Program-made: the position numbers and the translations under genes
Shown: positions 52,038 to 61,477 of the stretch, piece by piece
Position numbering within the stretch: the first letter of the stretch is position 1
How the letters are laid out: each line of letters begins with the position of its first letter
Source: an uncultured Clostridia bacterium
GTDB taxonomy: Bacteria; Bacillota; Clostridia; Christensenellales; Borkfalkiaceae
Direction of reading: 5' to 3'
Assembly (NCBI GenBank): GCA_944354125.1
Contig: CALVPT010000009.1
Span: 17,336 to 81,335, forward strand
DNA length: 64,000 nt
Notes under the pieces: model-generated
Told to the model about the DNA's origin: nothing
Seen by the model: the letters and a program-made list of their open reading frames with translations, nothing else
Database searches by the model: none

Positions 52038-53060
52038 TTAAACTTTATTGGCTATGTCCAAAAGCAGCCTTTCGGTATCGCACCAACCGAGGCAGGGGTC
52101 TGTAATCGACTTGCCGTATATGCGGTCCTCGCTCTGGTTGCCCTCCTCTATGAAGCTCTCTATCATGAATCCCTTTACGTTCTTCTTGAAGTCGGAGGAG
52201 TACAGGCGGTTGTTCATGACCTCTTCGCATATCCTTATCTGCTCTTTGAACTTCTTGCCGCTGTTGGAGTGGTTGGCATCGATAATAATAGCAGGATTGC
52301 TGAGTCCCGACTTGGCATAGCCGTCTATGACCTGCATGACCGTCTCGTAGTGGAAATTGGGCATGTCGTTGCCGTATCCGTCCACCGCGCCCCTTAAAAT
52401 AGCGTGAGCGAGAGGGTTGCCCTCGGTCTTTACCTGCCAGCCGTTGAGCATGAATACCTGCCCCGACTGTGCGGCATAGATGGAATTCAGCAGCACTAAA
52501 ATCGAGCCGCTCATGGGGTTTTTGATTCCGACCGCGACGTCCATTCCGCTTGCAGTCAGGCGGTGAAGCTGATTTTCCGAGCTCCTTGCGCCGACGGCTA
52601 CGTATGAGAGCAGGTCGTCGAGATACTTATAATTTTCGGGATAGAGCATCTCGTCGGCGGCGGCAAGTCCGCTGACCTCTATCGCCTTTATGTTGAGATC
52701 CCTTATGGTCTGTATGCCCCTGAGGATATCCTCGGACTTGGTGGGGTCGGGCTGGGAGAACATTCCCTTATACCCTACTCCCTTGGTTCTGGGCTTGTTG
52801 GTGTATATTCTGGGAACGAGCACGAGCTTGTCTTTGATCTTTTCGTTGAGCTTTCCCAGCCTTTCCACATAGTCGAGCACGGGCGCTTCGGCATGGGCTG
52901 AACAGGGTCCGACTATTATTATGAGCTTGTCGCTCTTGCCGGTCAATACGTCGGCAATTGCCGCATCCCTCTCCTCTTTAATCTTTCTGAGTTCGCCCGT
53001 AAGGGGCTGAAGTTGCTTGATTTCCTCGGGTTCGGGAATTCTTAACTGTTTTTCGAACAT
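52038..53060 (-). CDS. 3-deoxy-7-phosphoheptulonate (DAHP) synthase, AroG/F/H type
   Basis: This enzyme makes DAHP from phosphoenolpyruvate and erythrose-4-phosphate, the entry to the shikimate pathway. The 340 residues are the type I-alpha form with IVGPCSAHAEAPVLDY, PRIYTNKPRTKGVGYKG, GARSSENQLHRLTASGM, VGIKNPMSGS, IIIDANHSNSGKK and GFMIESFIEEGNQ. It begins 19 nt inside coaD with GGAGG, so it is coupled to that gene. Feedback specificity cannot be read with certainty. Confidence 0.96.
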   Translation of the reverse strand: MFEKQLRIPEPEEIKQLQPLTGELRKIKEERDAAIADVLTGKSDKLIIIVGPCSAHAEAPVLDYVERLGKLNEKIKDKLVLVPRIYTNKPRTKGVGYKGMFSQPDPTKSEDILRGIQTIRDLNIKAIEVSGLAAADEMLYPENYKYLDDLLSYVAVGARSSENQLHRLTASGMDVAVGIKNPMSGSILVLLNSIYAAQSGQVFMLNGWQVKTEGNPLAHAILRGAVDGYGNDMPNFHYETVMQVIDGYAKSGLSNPAIIIDANHSNSGKKFKEQIRICEEVMNNRLYSSDFKKNVKGFMIESFIEEGNQSEDRIYGKSITDPCLGWCDTERLLLDIANKV

Positions 53061-53542
53061 TGTTTTTCCTCCGATAATTTTATGACGTCTTCCGCTATTT
53101 TGGAAGGGATGTACTCCTTGAACTGCTTATTGAAATGTATGCTGTTTCTGACGAGCGTGGAGCTTACGTGCGTCTGCGTCTGTCTTGCAGGCAGATAGAT
53201 TGTTACCATATCGGGCATGAGCGCAAGACTGGCATACAGATTGCGGTTTTCATAGTCGAGGTCTATTCCGTCGCGTATTCCCCTCACATAAAACACCGTA
53301 TCCTCGCGCCTGAGAAGGTCAACCGCCGCGCCCGAAAAGCTTATAACCCTTACGCGGCTCTGACCGTCAAAGAGCTTTTTTAAGAGCCCTATGCGCTCTT
53401 CCGTGCTGAAATAACAACTCTTGCCCGTATTTTCAAGCACGGCTACGACTACCTCGTCGAATATCTTAAGACTGTCGAGCACCACACCCTCGTGACCCGT
53501 GGTAGGCGGATCGAACGTGCCTGCAAATACACACTTTTTCAC
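53042..53542 (-). CDS. coaD: Phosphopantetheine adenylyltransferase
   Basis: CoaD adenylates 4'-phosphopantetheine to dephospho-CoA. The 166 residues have the nucleotidyltransferase motif GTFDPPTTGHEGVV, YVRGIRDGIDLDYENRNLYASLALMPD, and the ISSTLVR-type motif as VSSTLVRNSI. It starts 4 nt inside rsmD, the common bacterial rsmD-coaD arrangement. Confidence 0.97.
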   Translation of the reverse strand: MKKCVFAGTFDPPTTGHEGVVLDSLKIFDEVVVAVLENTGKSCYFSTEERIGLLKKLFDGQSRVRVISFSGAAVDLLRREDTVFYVRGIRDGIDLDYENRNLYASLALMPDMVTIYLPARQTQTHVSSTLVRNSIHFNKQFKEYIPSKIAEDVIKLSEEKQCSKNS

Positions 53543-54084
53543 CTTACGTCTCCCCTTGAAAAGAATGTTATGTATGTCTTGCCGTACTTCCTCTCGTCGT
53601 ACTTTTCAAGTCCCGACGAACTGCCGGCAAACGGTCTGTCCCTCTCATATACGACTGCGCCGCCCTCGTTCAGAAGATTGCGCTCCGCAATTATCTTAAG
53701 CGCGGGTTCTCCGTAATCGAAGCGGTAGGGCGGATCTATGAAGATGAGGTCGAACCGCGCGCCCGTCGAGCCCAAAAAATTAAGGTAGTCTAACCGGGAT
53801 ATCCTGTACTTTTCGCCGCCCTTGAGTTTTTTAAGATTTTTATTCAGCACTTCGAGCGACTTTTTGGACAGGTCGTTGAAATACACCTCTTGCGCGCCGC
53901 GCGACAGACACTCTATGCCGAGGTTGCCGCTGCCGCAGAACACGTCCGCGACGACTGCTCCCGTCACCCTGTACGACAATATGTTGAAGAGGCTTTCCTT
54001 TACCCTGTCCGCCGTAGGTCTGATGTCGTCGCCCTCGAACGGGACGAGGTTGAGCCCCCTGTATTTACCGCTTATGACTCTCAT
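53539..54084 (-). CDS. rsmD: 16S rRNA (guanine966-N2)-methyltransferase
   Basis: RsmD methylates G966 of 16S rRNA. The 181 residues begin MRVISGKYRGLNLV, the typical start, then RPTADRVKESLFNIL, SAM-binding VADVFCGSGNLGIECLSRGA and the catalytic FIDPPYRFDYGE. The frame stays open for 98 codons upstream, but these overlap the next gene and read as shadow sequence. The ATG at 54084 overlaps the membrane-protein stop by 4 nt. Confidence 0.95.
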   Translation of the reverse strand: MRVISGKYRGLNLVPFEGDDIRPTADRVKESLFNILSYRVTGAVVADVFCGSGNLGIECLSRGAQEVYFNDLSKKSLEVLNKNLKKLKGGEKYRISRLDYLNFLGSTGARFDLIFIDPPYRFDYGEPALKIIAERNLLNEGGAVVYERDRPFAGSSSGLEKYDERKYGKTYITFFSRGDVR

Positions 54085-54710
54085 TTTCTGCGTTTTTTCT
54101 TCTTTGCCTTCTCGCTCTCGATGGCTATCTGCTCCTGAATTTTTTCTTCCTTGATTTTTCCCAGGTAATAGGCGATCATATGCACCGCCACGGGCATGAG
54201 CACCATTATGAAGCTGAGCGCCTCGTACTCCTCCCCGAGGTAAGAAAACGGGCAATACGCCCAGGCAAATATGTACTCGAGACAGAACGAACAGAAGACG
54301 TTGCTTGCGATAAGTTCGATAATCTGAATTATTATGAACGGAACGGTAATAAGAAATCCGATGAGCGCGCCCTTCCACAGCGCATATTCGCCAGTACGGT
54401 AAACCGCACGCTCGTCCGAGGAGCCAAGCTGCCTTTTCTTGTCGTTGAGCACGAATTTCCTGTATGCCGCCGCTCCGTTTGCCCTGCCGAAGATAACGAG
54501 GGAGATTATGAAAAGCGCCTCGCCGCCAATGAGAGCGAGCAGACTTACGCCCAGATCCTCCCTGTAGGCGGAATAGGCGATTATAGTCGCGCTGAACAGC
54601 ACGGATATGATGAACGGGAACGCCGTGCCTGCAAGGATATCCTTGAGTTCGAAGAGAAATTTTTTCTTCTTTGTATAGGTAATCTCTTCCAGAACATAGT
54701 TATTTTCCAA
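54081..54710 (-). CDS. Uncharacterised membrane protein
   Basis: This 209-residue protein has four to five hydrophobic segments (about 24-46, 55-75, 112-135, 140-160, 165-185) and a highly basic C-terminal tail (EKAKKKKRRK). I do not recognise the family. It overlaps both neighbours (rsmD by 4 nt, the cycloligase gene by 11 nt), so it belongs to the operon running from alr to DAHP synthase. Confidence 0.8.
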   Translation of the reverse strand: MENNYVLEEITYTKKKKFLFELKDILAGTAFPFIISVLFSATIIAYSAYREDLGVSLLALIGGEALFIISLVIFGRANGAAAYRKFVLNDKKRQLGSSDERAVYRTGEYALWKGALIGFLITVPFIIIQIIELIASNVFCSFCLEYIFAWAYCPFSYLGEEYEALSFIMVLMPVAVHMIAYYLGKIKEEKIQEQIAIESEKAKKKKRRK

Positions 54711-55239
54711 AGTAAGTTATCCCCCTCTCGCTTATGAACATATCCAGCGGAACGTCCGTTCCGTCCTGGAAATTTTCGTCGGTAAACTGCACCGAGTAGC
54801 CTATACCGACTTTTATTCCGCCGTGCGAGCAAAAATATCTGTCGTAAAAGCCTCCGCCATAGCCCAGCCTGTAGCCCGACGGATTGACGGCTAATAGCGG
54901 CGTTATGACGACGTCTGCCGACCCTTCGAACGCCCTGCCCTCGGGCTCACATATTCCCATGGACGATTTTTTCATGTCTTCTCCGCCCGTCCAGGCAACG
55001 GCAACCATGTCCTTTCCCTCGACTCTGGGCAGATACACGCTTTTTCCGAGCGCGACAAGTCTGCTTACCAGCGCGTGCGTGTCCGCCTCCGACCCGTAAC
55101 TGAAATAGACGAAAAATGACTGCTTGTCCGCAAACGCCGCAAGCACGGCGTCGGCTATCGCGCCGTCCGCCGCCTCCCTTGCGCACGATTGAATATCCTT
55201 GCGTATTTGCCTGTATTCATATCTCAGCCGTTCTTTCAT
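54700..55239 (-). CDS. 5-formyltetrahydrofolate cyclo-ligase
   Basis: This enzyme converts 5-formyl-THF to 5,10-methenyl-THF with ATP. The 179 residues show the basic N-terminus RYEYRQIRKDIQ, FFVYFSYGSEADTHALVSRLVALGKSVYLPRV, VITPLLAVNPSGYRLGYGGGFYDRYF and GIGYSVQFTDE. Family length is normal. The start overlaps the alr stop codon region by 23 nt. Confidence 0.95.
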   Translation of the reverse strand: MKERLRYEYRQIRKDIQSCAREAADGAIADAVLAAFADKQSFFVYFSYGSEADTHALVSRLVALGKSVYLPRVEGKDMVAVAWTGGEDMKKSSMGICEPEGRAFEGSADVVITPLLAVNPSGYRLGYGGGFYDRYFCSHGGIKVGIGYSVQFTDENFQDGTDVPLDMFISERGITYFGK

Positions 55240-56203
55240 ATATCCTCAAACTTCGGCGCGTAACCGAACAGAGCACCTCGTAGCTTATCGTGCCGCACCG
55301 CGCCGCATACTCGTCGGCATCGGTCATTACGGGCATATAGTCGAGCGCTCCGCACCCTATAAACGCATCCATGCACAGCGTCTTTTCGCCGAGCGGAACC
55401 GTTCGGCTGAACCCGTCGGCATAGCCCAGCCGATAGGTATACAGCTTTTTGTACCGCCTTTCCGCCCTGTTATAACCCACTCCGCCGCCGATAAAGTCGA
55501 CTTTCTGGGCAAGTCTTGCATATACCTTAAGCGCCTTTTTCAGACCCGTACACTTAAACCCCTTGGGAGCATAGCCGTAGAGCATTATGCCTGCCCTTAC
55601 TCCGTCGCAAAGAAAGTCGCCTCCTCTAAGCAGACCTCCGCTCGCCGAAAGATGCGCCGTCGCCTCGGGCTGAAAGCGTTTTACCAGCTCTTCCGCCCTC
55701 TTGAAAATTTCAAGCTGACGGGCGCTTGCCGCATCGTCTTCGGCGGCATACAGATGCGAATACACGCCGTAAACGTTTTCCTTGCCCACCGCCCTGACTA
55801 TCTCAGCAAGCTGTGACAGGGTACACCCGTAACGGTTCATGCCCGTATTTACGGCTATGTGCACTCTGCACCCCTTTGCCAGCCGCGCGCTGTCCATATC
55901 GCCGACGGACAGCGTAAGGTCGTAAAAGCGCGCACGTTCGACATCTTCAAAGTCGAGCGGCGGCGCGAGCACGAGTATGGGCTTGGTTATTCCCGAATTT
56001 CTGAGTTCTGCCCCCTCGTCGACTATAGCCACGCAGAAGCCGTCGGCTATGTCCTCAATTTCCGCGGCGACTTCCGCCGCGCCGTGTCCGTAGGCGTCCG
56101 CCTTGACGACGGCATAGAACAGCTTTCCCTCTGAAAGCTGTTTTATCCTCTTTGCATTGTTCCTTATCGCCGAAAGGTCGATTACCGAAAGTGTTTTTTG
56201 CAT
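55217..56203 (-). CDS. alr: Alanine racemase
   Basis: Alr is the PLP enzyme that makes D-alanine for peptidoglycan. At 328 residues it is shorter than the usual 360-380. Lys34 in AVVKADAYGHG binds PLP; the C-terminal domain has LGYADGFSRTVPLG, CMDAFIG and GTISYEVLC. The shortening falls mainly between CMDAFIG and GTISYE. There is no clear ribosome-binding site before the ATG. It starts the minus-strand operon and is divergent from the BirA-like gene. Confidence 0.93.
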   Translation of the reverse strand: MQKTLSVIDLSAIRNNAKRIKQLSEGKLFYAVVKADAYGHGAAEVAAEIEDIADGFCVAIVDEGAELRNSGITKPILVLAPPLDFEDVERARFYDLTLSVGDMDSARLAKGCRVHIAVNTGMNRYGCTLSQLAEIVRAVGKENVYGVYSHLYAAEDDAASARQLEIFKRAEELVKRFQPEATAHLSASGGLLRGGDFLCDGVRAGIMLYGYAPKGFKCTGLKKALKVYARLAQKVDFIGGGVGYNRAERRYKKLYTYRLGYADGFSRTVPLGEKTLCMDAFIGCGALDYMPVMTDADEYAARCGTISYEVLCSVTRRSLRIYERTAEI

Positions 56204-56303
56204 AACACAGGATATGCCGCGGCGCGATTAAAGGTTAAAAGTATATTCCTCTTTATTTTAACACATACTCGCGCGGTTTGCAATGATTTTTGCATTTTCG
56301 CGC

Positions 56304-56341
56304 TTTACTAAATATTATAGAGGTGCTAAAATAATGGCATG
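56304..56341 (+). promoter_or_regulatory. Promoter, probably leaderless, of BirA-like gene
   Basis: TTTACT (56304-56309), 17 nt, TAAAAT (56327-56332), then 6 nt to the ATG at 56339. An AGAGGTG at 56319-56325 is 13 nt from the ATG, too far for a normal ribosome-binding site and upstream of the predicted transcript start. Confidence 0.6.
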
Positions 56342-57073
56342 AAGGTCAAAGATTATATCATTTCTGAGCTCGAGCGCGCGGACGGCGGATTCATCTCGGG
56401 CGAGCAACTTGCCAAAAAGCTGAACGTCACGCGTCAGTCGGTATGGAAGGCGATAAAGAGCCTGCAGTCCGACGGATATCGCATAGACTGCGTGACCAAC
56501 AGGGGCTACGCCCTCGGCCGCGAATGCGACAAGTTGTCCTCCGCGGTACTTGAAGAGCGAACGGGAATGTACGTTGAAGCATACAAAGAGGTCACATCTA
56601 CCAATACCCTCGCTAAAGAACTGTTTTTAAAGCGCGGCGACTGTGCGATAGCCGCAGAGAGCCAATCGGACGGCAGGACAAAGGACGGACAAAACTTCCC
56701 TTCGCCTAAGGACAAGGGAGTTTACGTAAGCTGCGCCTTCTCTCTTAATGCATCTGCCGACTGCCGCCGTCAGGTTGCGGAAGCCTGCGAGAGCGCGGTT
56801 GCCGGCCTCATTGCAAAACTTTCGGGCGGCCGCACGCAAAGACGGGGAAACCGCATATTTGCCGACGGCAAGCAGGTCTGCGGCATACTTACGGAGGGCA
56901 TCGTAAACCTCGACTCCGACGAACTTACCTGCATTATAGTCGGCACGGGCGTTTATACCGCCTCGGTAGCCGAAGAACTGGGCTACGTCGAATGCGCTCA
57001 GCGCAGAAACGAGCTTATTGCCGACATCTGCAACGCACTCCGTTCGGCAATCTCTCCCTTTAAAAAAATCTAG
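56339..57073 (+). CDS. BirA-like protein with degenerate biotin ligase domain
   Basis: The 244-residue protein has an N-terminal winged helix (about 1-60; GEQLAKKLNVTRQSVWKAIKSLQSDGY) like that of BirA. The ligase-like domain starts EVTSTNTLAKE (84-94), as in true enzymes. The biotinyl-AMP loop GRGRxGR reads GRTKDGQ (112-118), KWPND reads RRGNR (168-172), GIGxN reads GTGVY, and the C-terminal SH3-like domain is absent. It may therefore be a transcription regulator or a ligase for another acyl group. No other biotin genes are nearby. Confidence 0.85.
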   Translation: MKVKDYIISELERADGGFISGEQLAKKLNVTRQSVWKAIKSLQSDGYRIDCVTNRGYALGRECDKLSSAVLEERTGMYVEAYKEVTSTNTLAKELFLKRGDCAIAAESQSDGRTKDGQNFPSPKDKGVYVSCAFSLNASADCRRQVAEACESAVAGLIAKLSGGRTQRRGNRIFADGKQVCGILTEGIVNLDSDELTCIIVGTGVYTASVAEELGYVECAQRRNELIADICNALRSAISPFKKI

Positions 57074-57106
57074 GTCACATCGTAAACTTCATACACTAAG
57101 GACAAT

Positions 57107-57151
57107 AAGAGCCGCCATCACCGCAGAAATTTTGCGGTGACGGCGGCTCTT
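57107..57151. terminator. Bidirectional terminator
   Basis: AAGAGCCGCCATCACCGCA pairs with TGCGGTGACGGCGGCTCTT between the convergent BirA-like and clpC genes. Confidence 0.88.
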
Positions 57152-57166
57152 AAATTATATGCCGGA

Positions 57167-59692
57167 TCAGTTTTTGCGCGGCTCCGAACGGAAGGCAAAT
57201 TCGCCCTCCCAGACGTCGACGGTGACGACCTCGCCGGGGAGAATGTTGCCTGCGAGAATCTCGTCGGACAACCTGTCCTCAAGTCTTCTCTGTATAGTCC
57301 TCTTGAGCGGACGAGCGCCGTAAACTTCGGAATATCCCTCCTCGACCAGCTTATCCATGGCGGCATCGGTGACGAAAAGCGAAATATTTCTCTGCTTGAG
57401 GCGCGAGCGCAGCTCTTCGATAATCTTTACGCAGATGCTGCCTGCTTCCTCCTTTGTCAGCTGACGGAAGACGATTATGTCGTCTAACCTGTTGAGAAAT
57501 TCGGGGCGGAACTGTTCTTTAAGGGCGTCGTTTATGCTCTCCTTCATGTCCTCGTAGCCGTCGTCCGAAGAGGATGCGAACCCGAGGGACGCCACCTTCT
57601 TTATGCGGCTTGCGCCGACGTTCGACGTCAGTATTACGATGGTGTTCTTGAAGTTTATGACCCTTCCCTTGCTGTCTGTCAGTCTGCCGTCGTCGAGAAT
57701 CTGCAAGAGTATGTTGAACACGTCGGGATGCGCCTTTTCGACTTCGTCGAAGAGCACCACCGAATAGGGCTTTCTCCTGACCTTTTCGGTGAGCTGACCG
57801 CCTGCGTTCTCGTCATATCCGACATATCCCGGAGGCGCGCCTATGAGCTTGGAGACGGTGTGCTTTTCCATATATTCGGACATATCCAGCCTTATCAGCT
57901 GCTTCTCGTCGCCGAACATGCACTCTGCAAGCGCCTTGGCAAGGTCGGTCTTGCCGACGCCCGTTGGACCTACGAATATGAACGAACCTATGGGCTTGCC
58001 TGCCTCGTTAAGTCCTGCCCTGGCACGTCTTATAGCCCTTGCCACGGCAGACACCGCCTCTTCCTGTCCTATTATTCGGCTGTGCAGATTCTCCTCGAGA
58101 TGCAGAAGTTTCTGGCTTTCCTGCTCGGTGAGCTTTATCACGGGCACTCCCGTCCAGCCGCTGACAATCTTTGCTATGTCGTCGCTGCCTATCGTCGGCG
58201 AGGACTGTTTGTTAGAGCGCCACTCGGAGTTGAGCTCCTTTATCTTTTCCTGAACCTCGCTTATCTCATTAAGAAGGTCCTGCGCCTTGTCGTATTTTTC
58301 GCCCCTCGCCGCCTTGTTCTTCTCCATGTTGAGCCGTTTCAGGCGCTCTTCAAGCTCCTTAAGCTCCTCAGGAGAATTATAGCTGTCCAGGCGCGCCCTC
58401 GACGCCGCCTCGTCTATGAGGTCGATTGCCTTGTCGGGCAGGAAGCGGTCGGTGATATACCTGTCTGACAGCGTAGCCGCCGCGATTATCGCCTCGTCGG
58501 AGATTACGACCTTATGATGCGCCTCATACTTATCCCTGAGTCCGCGCAGAATCTCTATGGTATCCTCGACAGACGGCTCTTCGACCTGCACGGGCGTAAA
58601 CCTGCGCTCTAGCGCGGCATCCTTTTCGATATGCCTGCGGTACTCGTCGAGCGTCGTCGCGCCGATAGTCTGCAACTCGCCCCTCGCAAGCATAGGCTTT
58701 AGGATGTTGGCGGCATCCATCTTGCCCTCTCCCGTAGCCCCTGCTCCCACGAGCTGGTGAATCTCGTCTATGAATAATATTATGTTGCCGTTTGACTGCA
58801 CGGTGGAAATGGCATCCTTAAGTCGCTGCTCGAAGTCGCCCCTGTACTTGGCGCCCGCGACCATGCTGGCAAGGTCGAGCGAGAAAACCGTCTTGCCCCT
58901 GAGAAGGTCGGGAACCTGATTTCTGACGATTGCCTGCGCAAGCCCCTCGACTACCGCCGATTTTCCCACGCCCGGCTCGCCTATCAGCACGGGATTATTT
59001 TTCGTGCGCCTGGAAAGCACCTGTATTACCTTGTCGATTTCCTTTTTCCTGCCTATGACGGGGTCTATCCTGCCCTCCCTGGCCTTCTGCGTCAGATCGA
59101 CGCCGAACTGCATCAGCCCTTCGTCTATCGTCTGTTCCCTGCGCTCGCCCTTATCAGAGGAAAGTCTGTGCGCCGAACCGCTCTTTTCATATCCGCCCCT
59201 GAAAATGCCGTACGAGGGAGCATCGTCCTCCTCGTCCTCGTCTTCGTCGTCCAAGTACCCTCCCGACGACAGCGACAGCTCGACCTTTGCCGCAAGCAGC
59301 GAAAGATTTACGCCCAGCGCGTGGAAGATGCGCACGGCAAAACAATCGTGCGATTCCATTATCGCCTTGAGCATATGCTCCGTGCCTGCAAGCCCGTCTT
59401 CGCCGTTGTATTCTATCGCCAGAATTATCGCCCTTTCGAGCGTGTTCTTCGTCCTCGGCGTGAAGCCGACTATCGTGCAGTCCCTGTCGATTATATTGTC
59501 GAGATAGCGGCGGTAATCTTCCTTTTTTACTCCGCAGGAACTCAACAGCTTTGCCGCCGTACACTCGGGCGTGGCAAGCATTGCATAGACCACCTGCTCG
59601 CTGCCTATATATGTAATGTCAAGCGATTTGGAAATCTCCCTGGAACGGGCGAGAACGGTCTGCAAATTCCCCGTAAATCTCTGTGTATCCAT
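57167..59692 (-). CDS. clpC: ATP-dependent Clp protease ATPase subunit ClpC
   Basis: ClpC is the Hsp100 unfoldase that feeds ClpP and refolds or degrades damaged and arginine-phosphorylated proteins. The 841 residues contain a Clp N domain (about 1-145), an acidic linker ([10 protein letters not shown]), AAA module 1 ([29 protein letters not shown]), a middle coiled-coil domain (about 410-490) and AAA module 2 ([32 protein letters not shown]). AGGAGG lies before the ATG. It is the last gene of the mcsA-mcsB-clpC operon. Confidence 0.97.
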   Translation of the reverse strand: MDTQRFTGNLQTVLARSREISKSLDITYIGSEQVVYAMLATPECTAAKLLSSCGVKKEDYRRYLDNIIDRDCTIVGFTPRTKNTLERAIILAIEYNGEDGLAGTEHMLKAIMESHDCFAVRIFHALGVNLSLLAAKVELSLSSGGYLDDEDEDEEDDAPSYGIFRGGYEKSGSAHRLSSDKGERREQTIDEGLMQFGVDLTQKAREGRIDPVIGRKKEIDKVIQVLSRRTKNNPVLIGEPGVGKSAVVEGLAQAIVRNQVPDLLRGKTVFSLDLASMVAGAKYRGDFEQRLKDAISTVQSNGNIILFIDEIHQLVGAGATGEGKMDAANILKPMLARGELQTIGATTLDEYRRHIEKDAALERRFTPVQVEEPSVEDTIEILRGLRDKYEAHHKVVISDEAIIAAATLSDRYITDRFLPDKAIDLIDEAASRARLDSYNSPEELKELEERLKRLNMEKNKAARGEKYDKAQDLLNEISEVQEKIKELNSEWRSNKQSSPTIGSDDIAKIVSGWTGVPVIKLTEQESQKLLHLEENLHSRIIGQEEAVSAVARAIRRARAGLNEAGKPIGSFIFVGPTGVGKTDLAKALAECMFGDEKQLIRLDMSEYMEKHTVSKLIGAPPGYVGYDENAGGQLTEKVRRKPYSVVLFDEVEKAHPDVFNILLQILDDGRLTDSKGRVINFKNTIVILTSNVGASRIKKVASLGFASSSDDGYEDMKESINDALKEQFRPEFLNRLDDIIVFRQLTKEEAGSICVKIIEELRSRLKQRNISLFVTDAAMDKLVEEGYSEVYGARPLKRTIQRRLEDRLSDEILAGNILPGEVVTVDVWEGEFAFRSEPRKN

Positions 59693-59757
59693 GTGCTTTT
59701 TTCCTCCTAAATATCATGGGCAAAATGTGCGTTCGTCGGCACATAGTATGGGGGCAA

Positions 59758-60771
59758 TCAACATTTTGAAACGATGCTCTTTATCCTGTTTGAGGCGTAT
59801 TGCGCGCGGTATGAATCCCTCTCCTCGCTGGTAAGTTTTCTGCCTGCGAGCACGTTGAGGTTGGAGGGTTTCATCTTTATTGTCAACTCGTCTATCCGGG
59901 TCGTATCGCAATTGAGATACCCGAGGCACGCCGCAAGTTTGAGATCGGCGCACAGCGAAGAAAATTCCTCGCTGGGCATGAGCGCGCAGTTGGTAAGTAT
60001 GCCGTAAGCCCTGAGGCATTTGTCCTTGAGCGCAAGCCCGTTCGCGCCGTTTCTGAGATTCTTTCTCTCGACGGCTTCGAGCTCCTCAACCTTGGACACG
60101 GCCTCCTCCACCTGCGTTAAAATCTCTTCCTCGCTGACGCCGAGAGTCACCTCGTTGCTGAGCTGATAGGTATATCCCTCCGCCGAGCTGCCCTCGCCGT
60201 ACGCTCCCCTTATCGTCAGTCCGTTGCGCCTTGCCCTGCTGACCAGTTCGGGCATGAGTCCGCCTATTGCCAGCGCAGGCAAAAACATCATTACCGACGC
60301 CCTGAGTCCCGTACCCAGATTGGTGGGACACGCCGTGAGGTAGCCAAGTTGCTCGTCATACGCAAAGGCTATCGACCGCGCTATCAGAGAGTCCTTGGCA
60401 CTCATTATGGCATAGGAGGAGCGCAGGGAAAGTCCGCTCTGTATGCACTGTTCCCTGAGGTGATCCTCCTCGTTTATCATTATGGACACATTGCCCGCCT
60501 CGTTGATGAGCGCGGCCGAACGGGCAGGCTTTTTCAAAAGCGCCGGACTTATAAGGTGATTTTCGACGAGGTTCAGAGCATCGTCGTCGGATATCGAATC
60601 CATATAATATAGTCTGAACTCGTCGACTTTGTTTATGGCGGAACTTACAGAACGGATTATTTCCTTTGCCTGCTTGTCGCTTTTGAGCCGTTCGGGAAAA
60701 GGATAGCCGTTGAGATTGCGCGCAAGCCTTATGCGCGACGATACTACCGTGCCCTGCATGAAATCAGTCAT
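59758..60771 (-). CDS. mcsB: Protein-arginine kinase McsB
   Basis: McsB phosphorylates arginines on proteins, marking them for ClpCP. The 337 residues have the phosphagen-kinase motifs SSRIRLARN (ATP contacts), INEEDHLR, CPTNLGTGLRASVM with the catalytic Cys, and IRGAYGEGS. The C-terminal RDSYRAQYASNRI carries the RDxxRA pArg-binding motif. It overlaps mcsA by 8 nt. Confidence 0.97.
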   Translation of the reverse strand: MTDFMQGTVVSSRIRLARNLNGYPFPERLKSDKQAKEIIRSVSSAINKVDEFRLYYMDSISDDDALNLVENHLISPALLKKPARSAALINEAGNVSIMINEEDHLREQCIQSGLSLRSSYAIMSAKDSLIARSIAFAYDEQLGYLTACPTNLGTGLRASVMMFLPALAIGGLMPELVSRARRNGLTIRGAYGEGSSAEGYTYQLSNEVTLGVSEEEILTQVEEAVSKVEELEAVERKNLRNGANGLALKDKCLRAYGILTNCALMPSEEFSSLCADLKLAACLGYLNCDTTRIDELTIKMKPSNLNVLAGRKLTSEERDSYRAQYASNRIKSIVSKC

Positions 60772-61252
60772 TCTTTCCCCTCTTGAGTTTTTTCTTTATC
60801 TCGTCAAGCCTGCCGTTTATGCGGCTTGCCTTTATATAATTTTTGCTCTTCAGCGCCTGTTCGAGTTCGTCCTGAAGGGACGAGAGCTGCATTCTCAAGT
60901 CGTGTTCGGAAGTATATACCCCTCCGCCCTTGCCTATGTGCGTCGTCTTGCCCTGAATCTTGGCGATATGCGGCAGAAGCTCGGCATTGAATACGTCATA
61001 GCAGCTCGGGCAGCCTAACAGCCCCGTCCTCTCATAGTCCGAAAAGCGCATTCCGCAAGCGGGACATACCTTTTCGCCCGTCTCCTCCTCGCCGAAAAGC
61101 CCCGCCAGAATGGCACCCTCGACGTTGCTTTCAAACTCGCCGTATGTATATGCGGCGCACTCCGCGCAGAGATGCAGTTCGCAGGGCGTGTTGCCTATGT
61201 ATTCGATATGGTTTATTGTCGCTTCCCTTTTCTTGCAATTCTGACAGAGCAT
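60764..61252 (-). CDS. mcsA: McsA, activator of McsB
   Basis: McsA is a 162-residue zinc protein that activates McsB. Four CxxC pairs are visible (CQNC, CAEC, CPAC, CPSC), followed by a UVR-like coiled-coil motif near the C-terminus (LRMQLSSLQDELEQALKSKNYIKASRINGRLDEIKKKLK). In most Bacillota ctsR precedes mcsA; here it is absent and mcsA is first in the operon. The leader has no strong Shine-Dalgarno. Confidence 0.95.
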   Translation of the reverse strand: MLCQNCKKREATINHIEYIGNTPCELHLCAECAAYTYGEFESNVEGAILAGLFGEEETGEKVCPACGMRFSDYERTGLLGCPSCYDVFNAELLPHIAKIQGKTTHIGKGGGVYTSEHDLRMQLSSLQDELEQALKSKNYIKASRINGRLDEIKKKLKRGKND

Positions 61253-61293
61253 AATCAGCCGATATTCCCCGAAAATAAAAAAATCCTATTTAT

Positions 61294-61321
61294 ATTATAA
61301 GACTTTTTCGCGGCATGTAAA
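61294..61321 (-). promoter_or_regulatory. mcsA operon promoter
   Basis: On the minus strand TTTACA (61316-61321), 16 nt, TATAAT (61294-61299). I saw no CtsR box (GGTCAAA repeats) and no CIRCE element near it. Confidence 0.65.
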
Positions 61322-61374
61322 CACTTTAGCGCACGTTCGATTAATATTTTTGGCGAAAATATTGCTTATTTTAA

Positions 61375-61403
61375 TTGAAATCGCAAAGACGCTGTGCTAT
61401 AAT
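61375..61403 (+). promoter_or_regulatory. Promoter of the NifU-like/GGGtGRT operon
   Basis: TTGAAA (61375-61380), 17 nt, TATAAT (61398-61403). Predicted leader about 68 nt. Confidence 0.85.
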
Positions 61404-61419
61404 GAAAAAGTAGTAAATG

Positions 61420-61466
61420 AGCGCGCGGCACGGCCTTGCAACGCCTCACGCGCGTTTAAATTTTTT
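61420..61466 (+). promoter_or_regulatory. Leader hairpin with T-tract (possible attenuator)
   Basis: GCGCGC near 61421 pairs with GCGCG near 61449, with an inner GGC/GCC stem, followed by TTTAAATTTTTT and then the GGAGGA ribosome-binding site. It resembles a terminator inside the leader. Confidence 0.5.
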
Positions 61467-61477
61467 GGAGGACAGTA

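Noticed and set aside
54085..54378. N-terminal extension of RsmD by 98 codons
   Set aside because: It overlaps the upstream membrane protein almost entirely and has no family similarity; RsmD proteins begin at MRVISGKYRG.
61253..61477. CtsR box or CIRCE element between mcsA and the NifU-like gene
   Set aside because: Neither GGTCAAA repeats nor the CIRCE inverted repeat is present in this 225-bp region.
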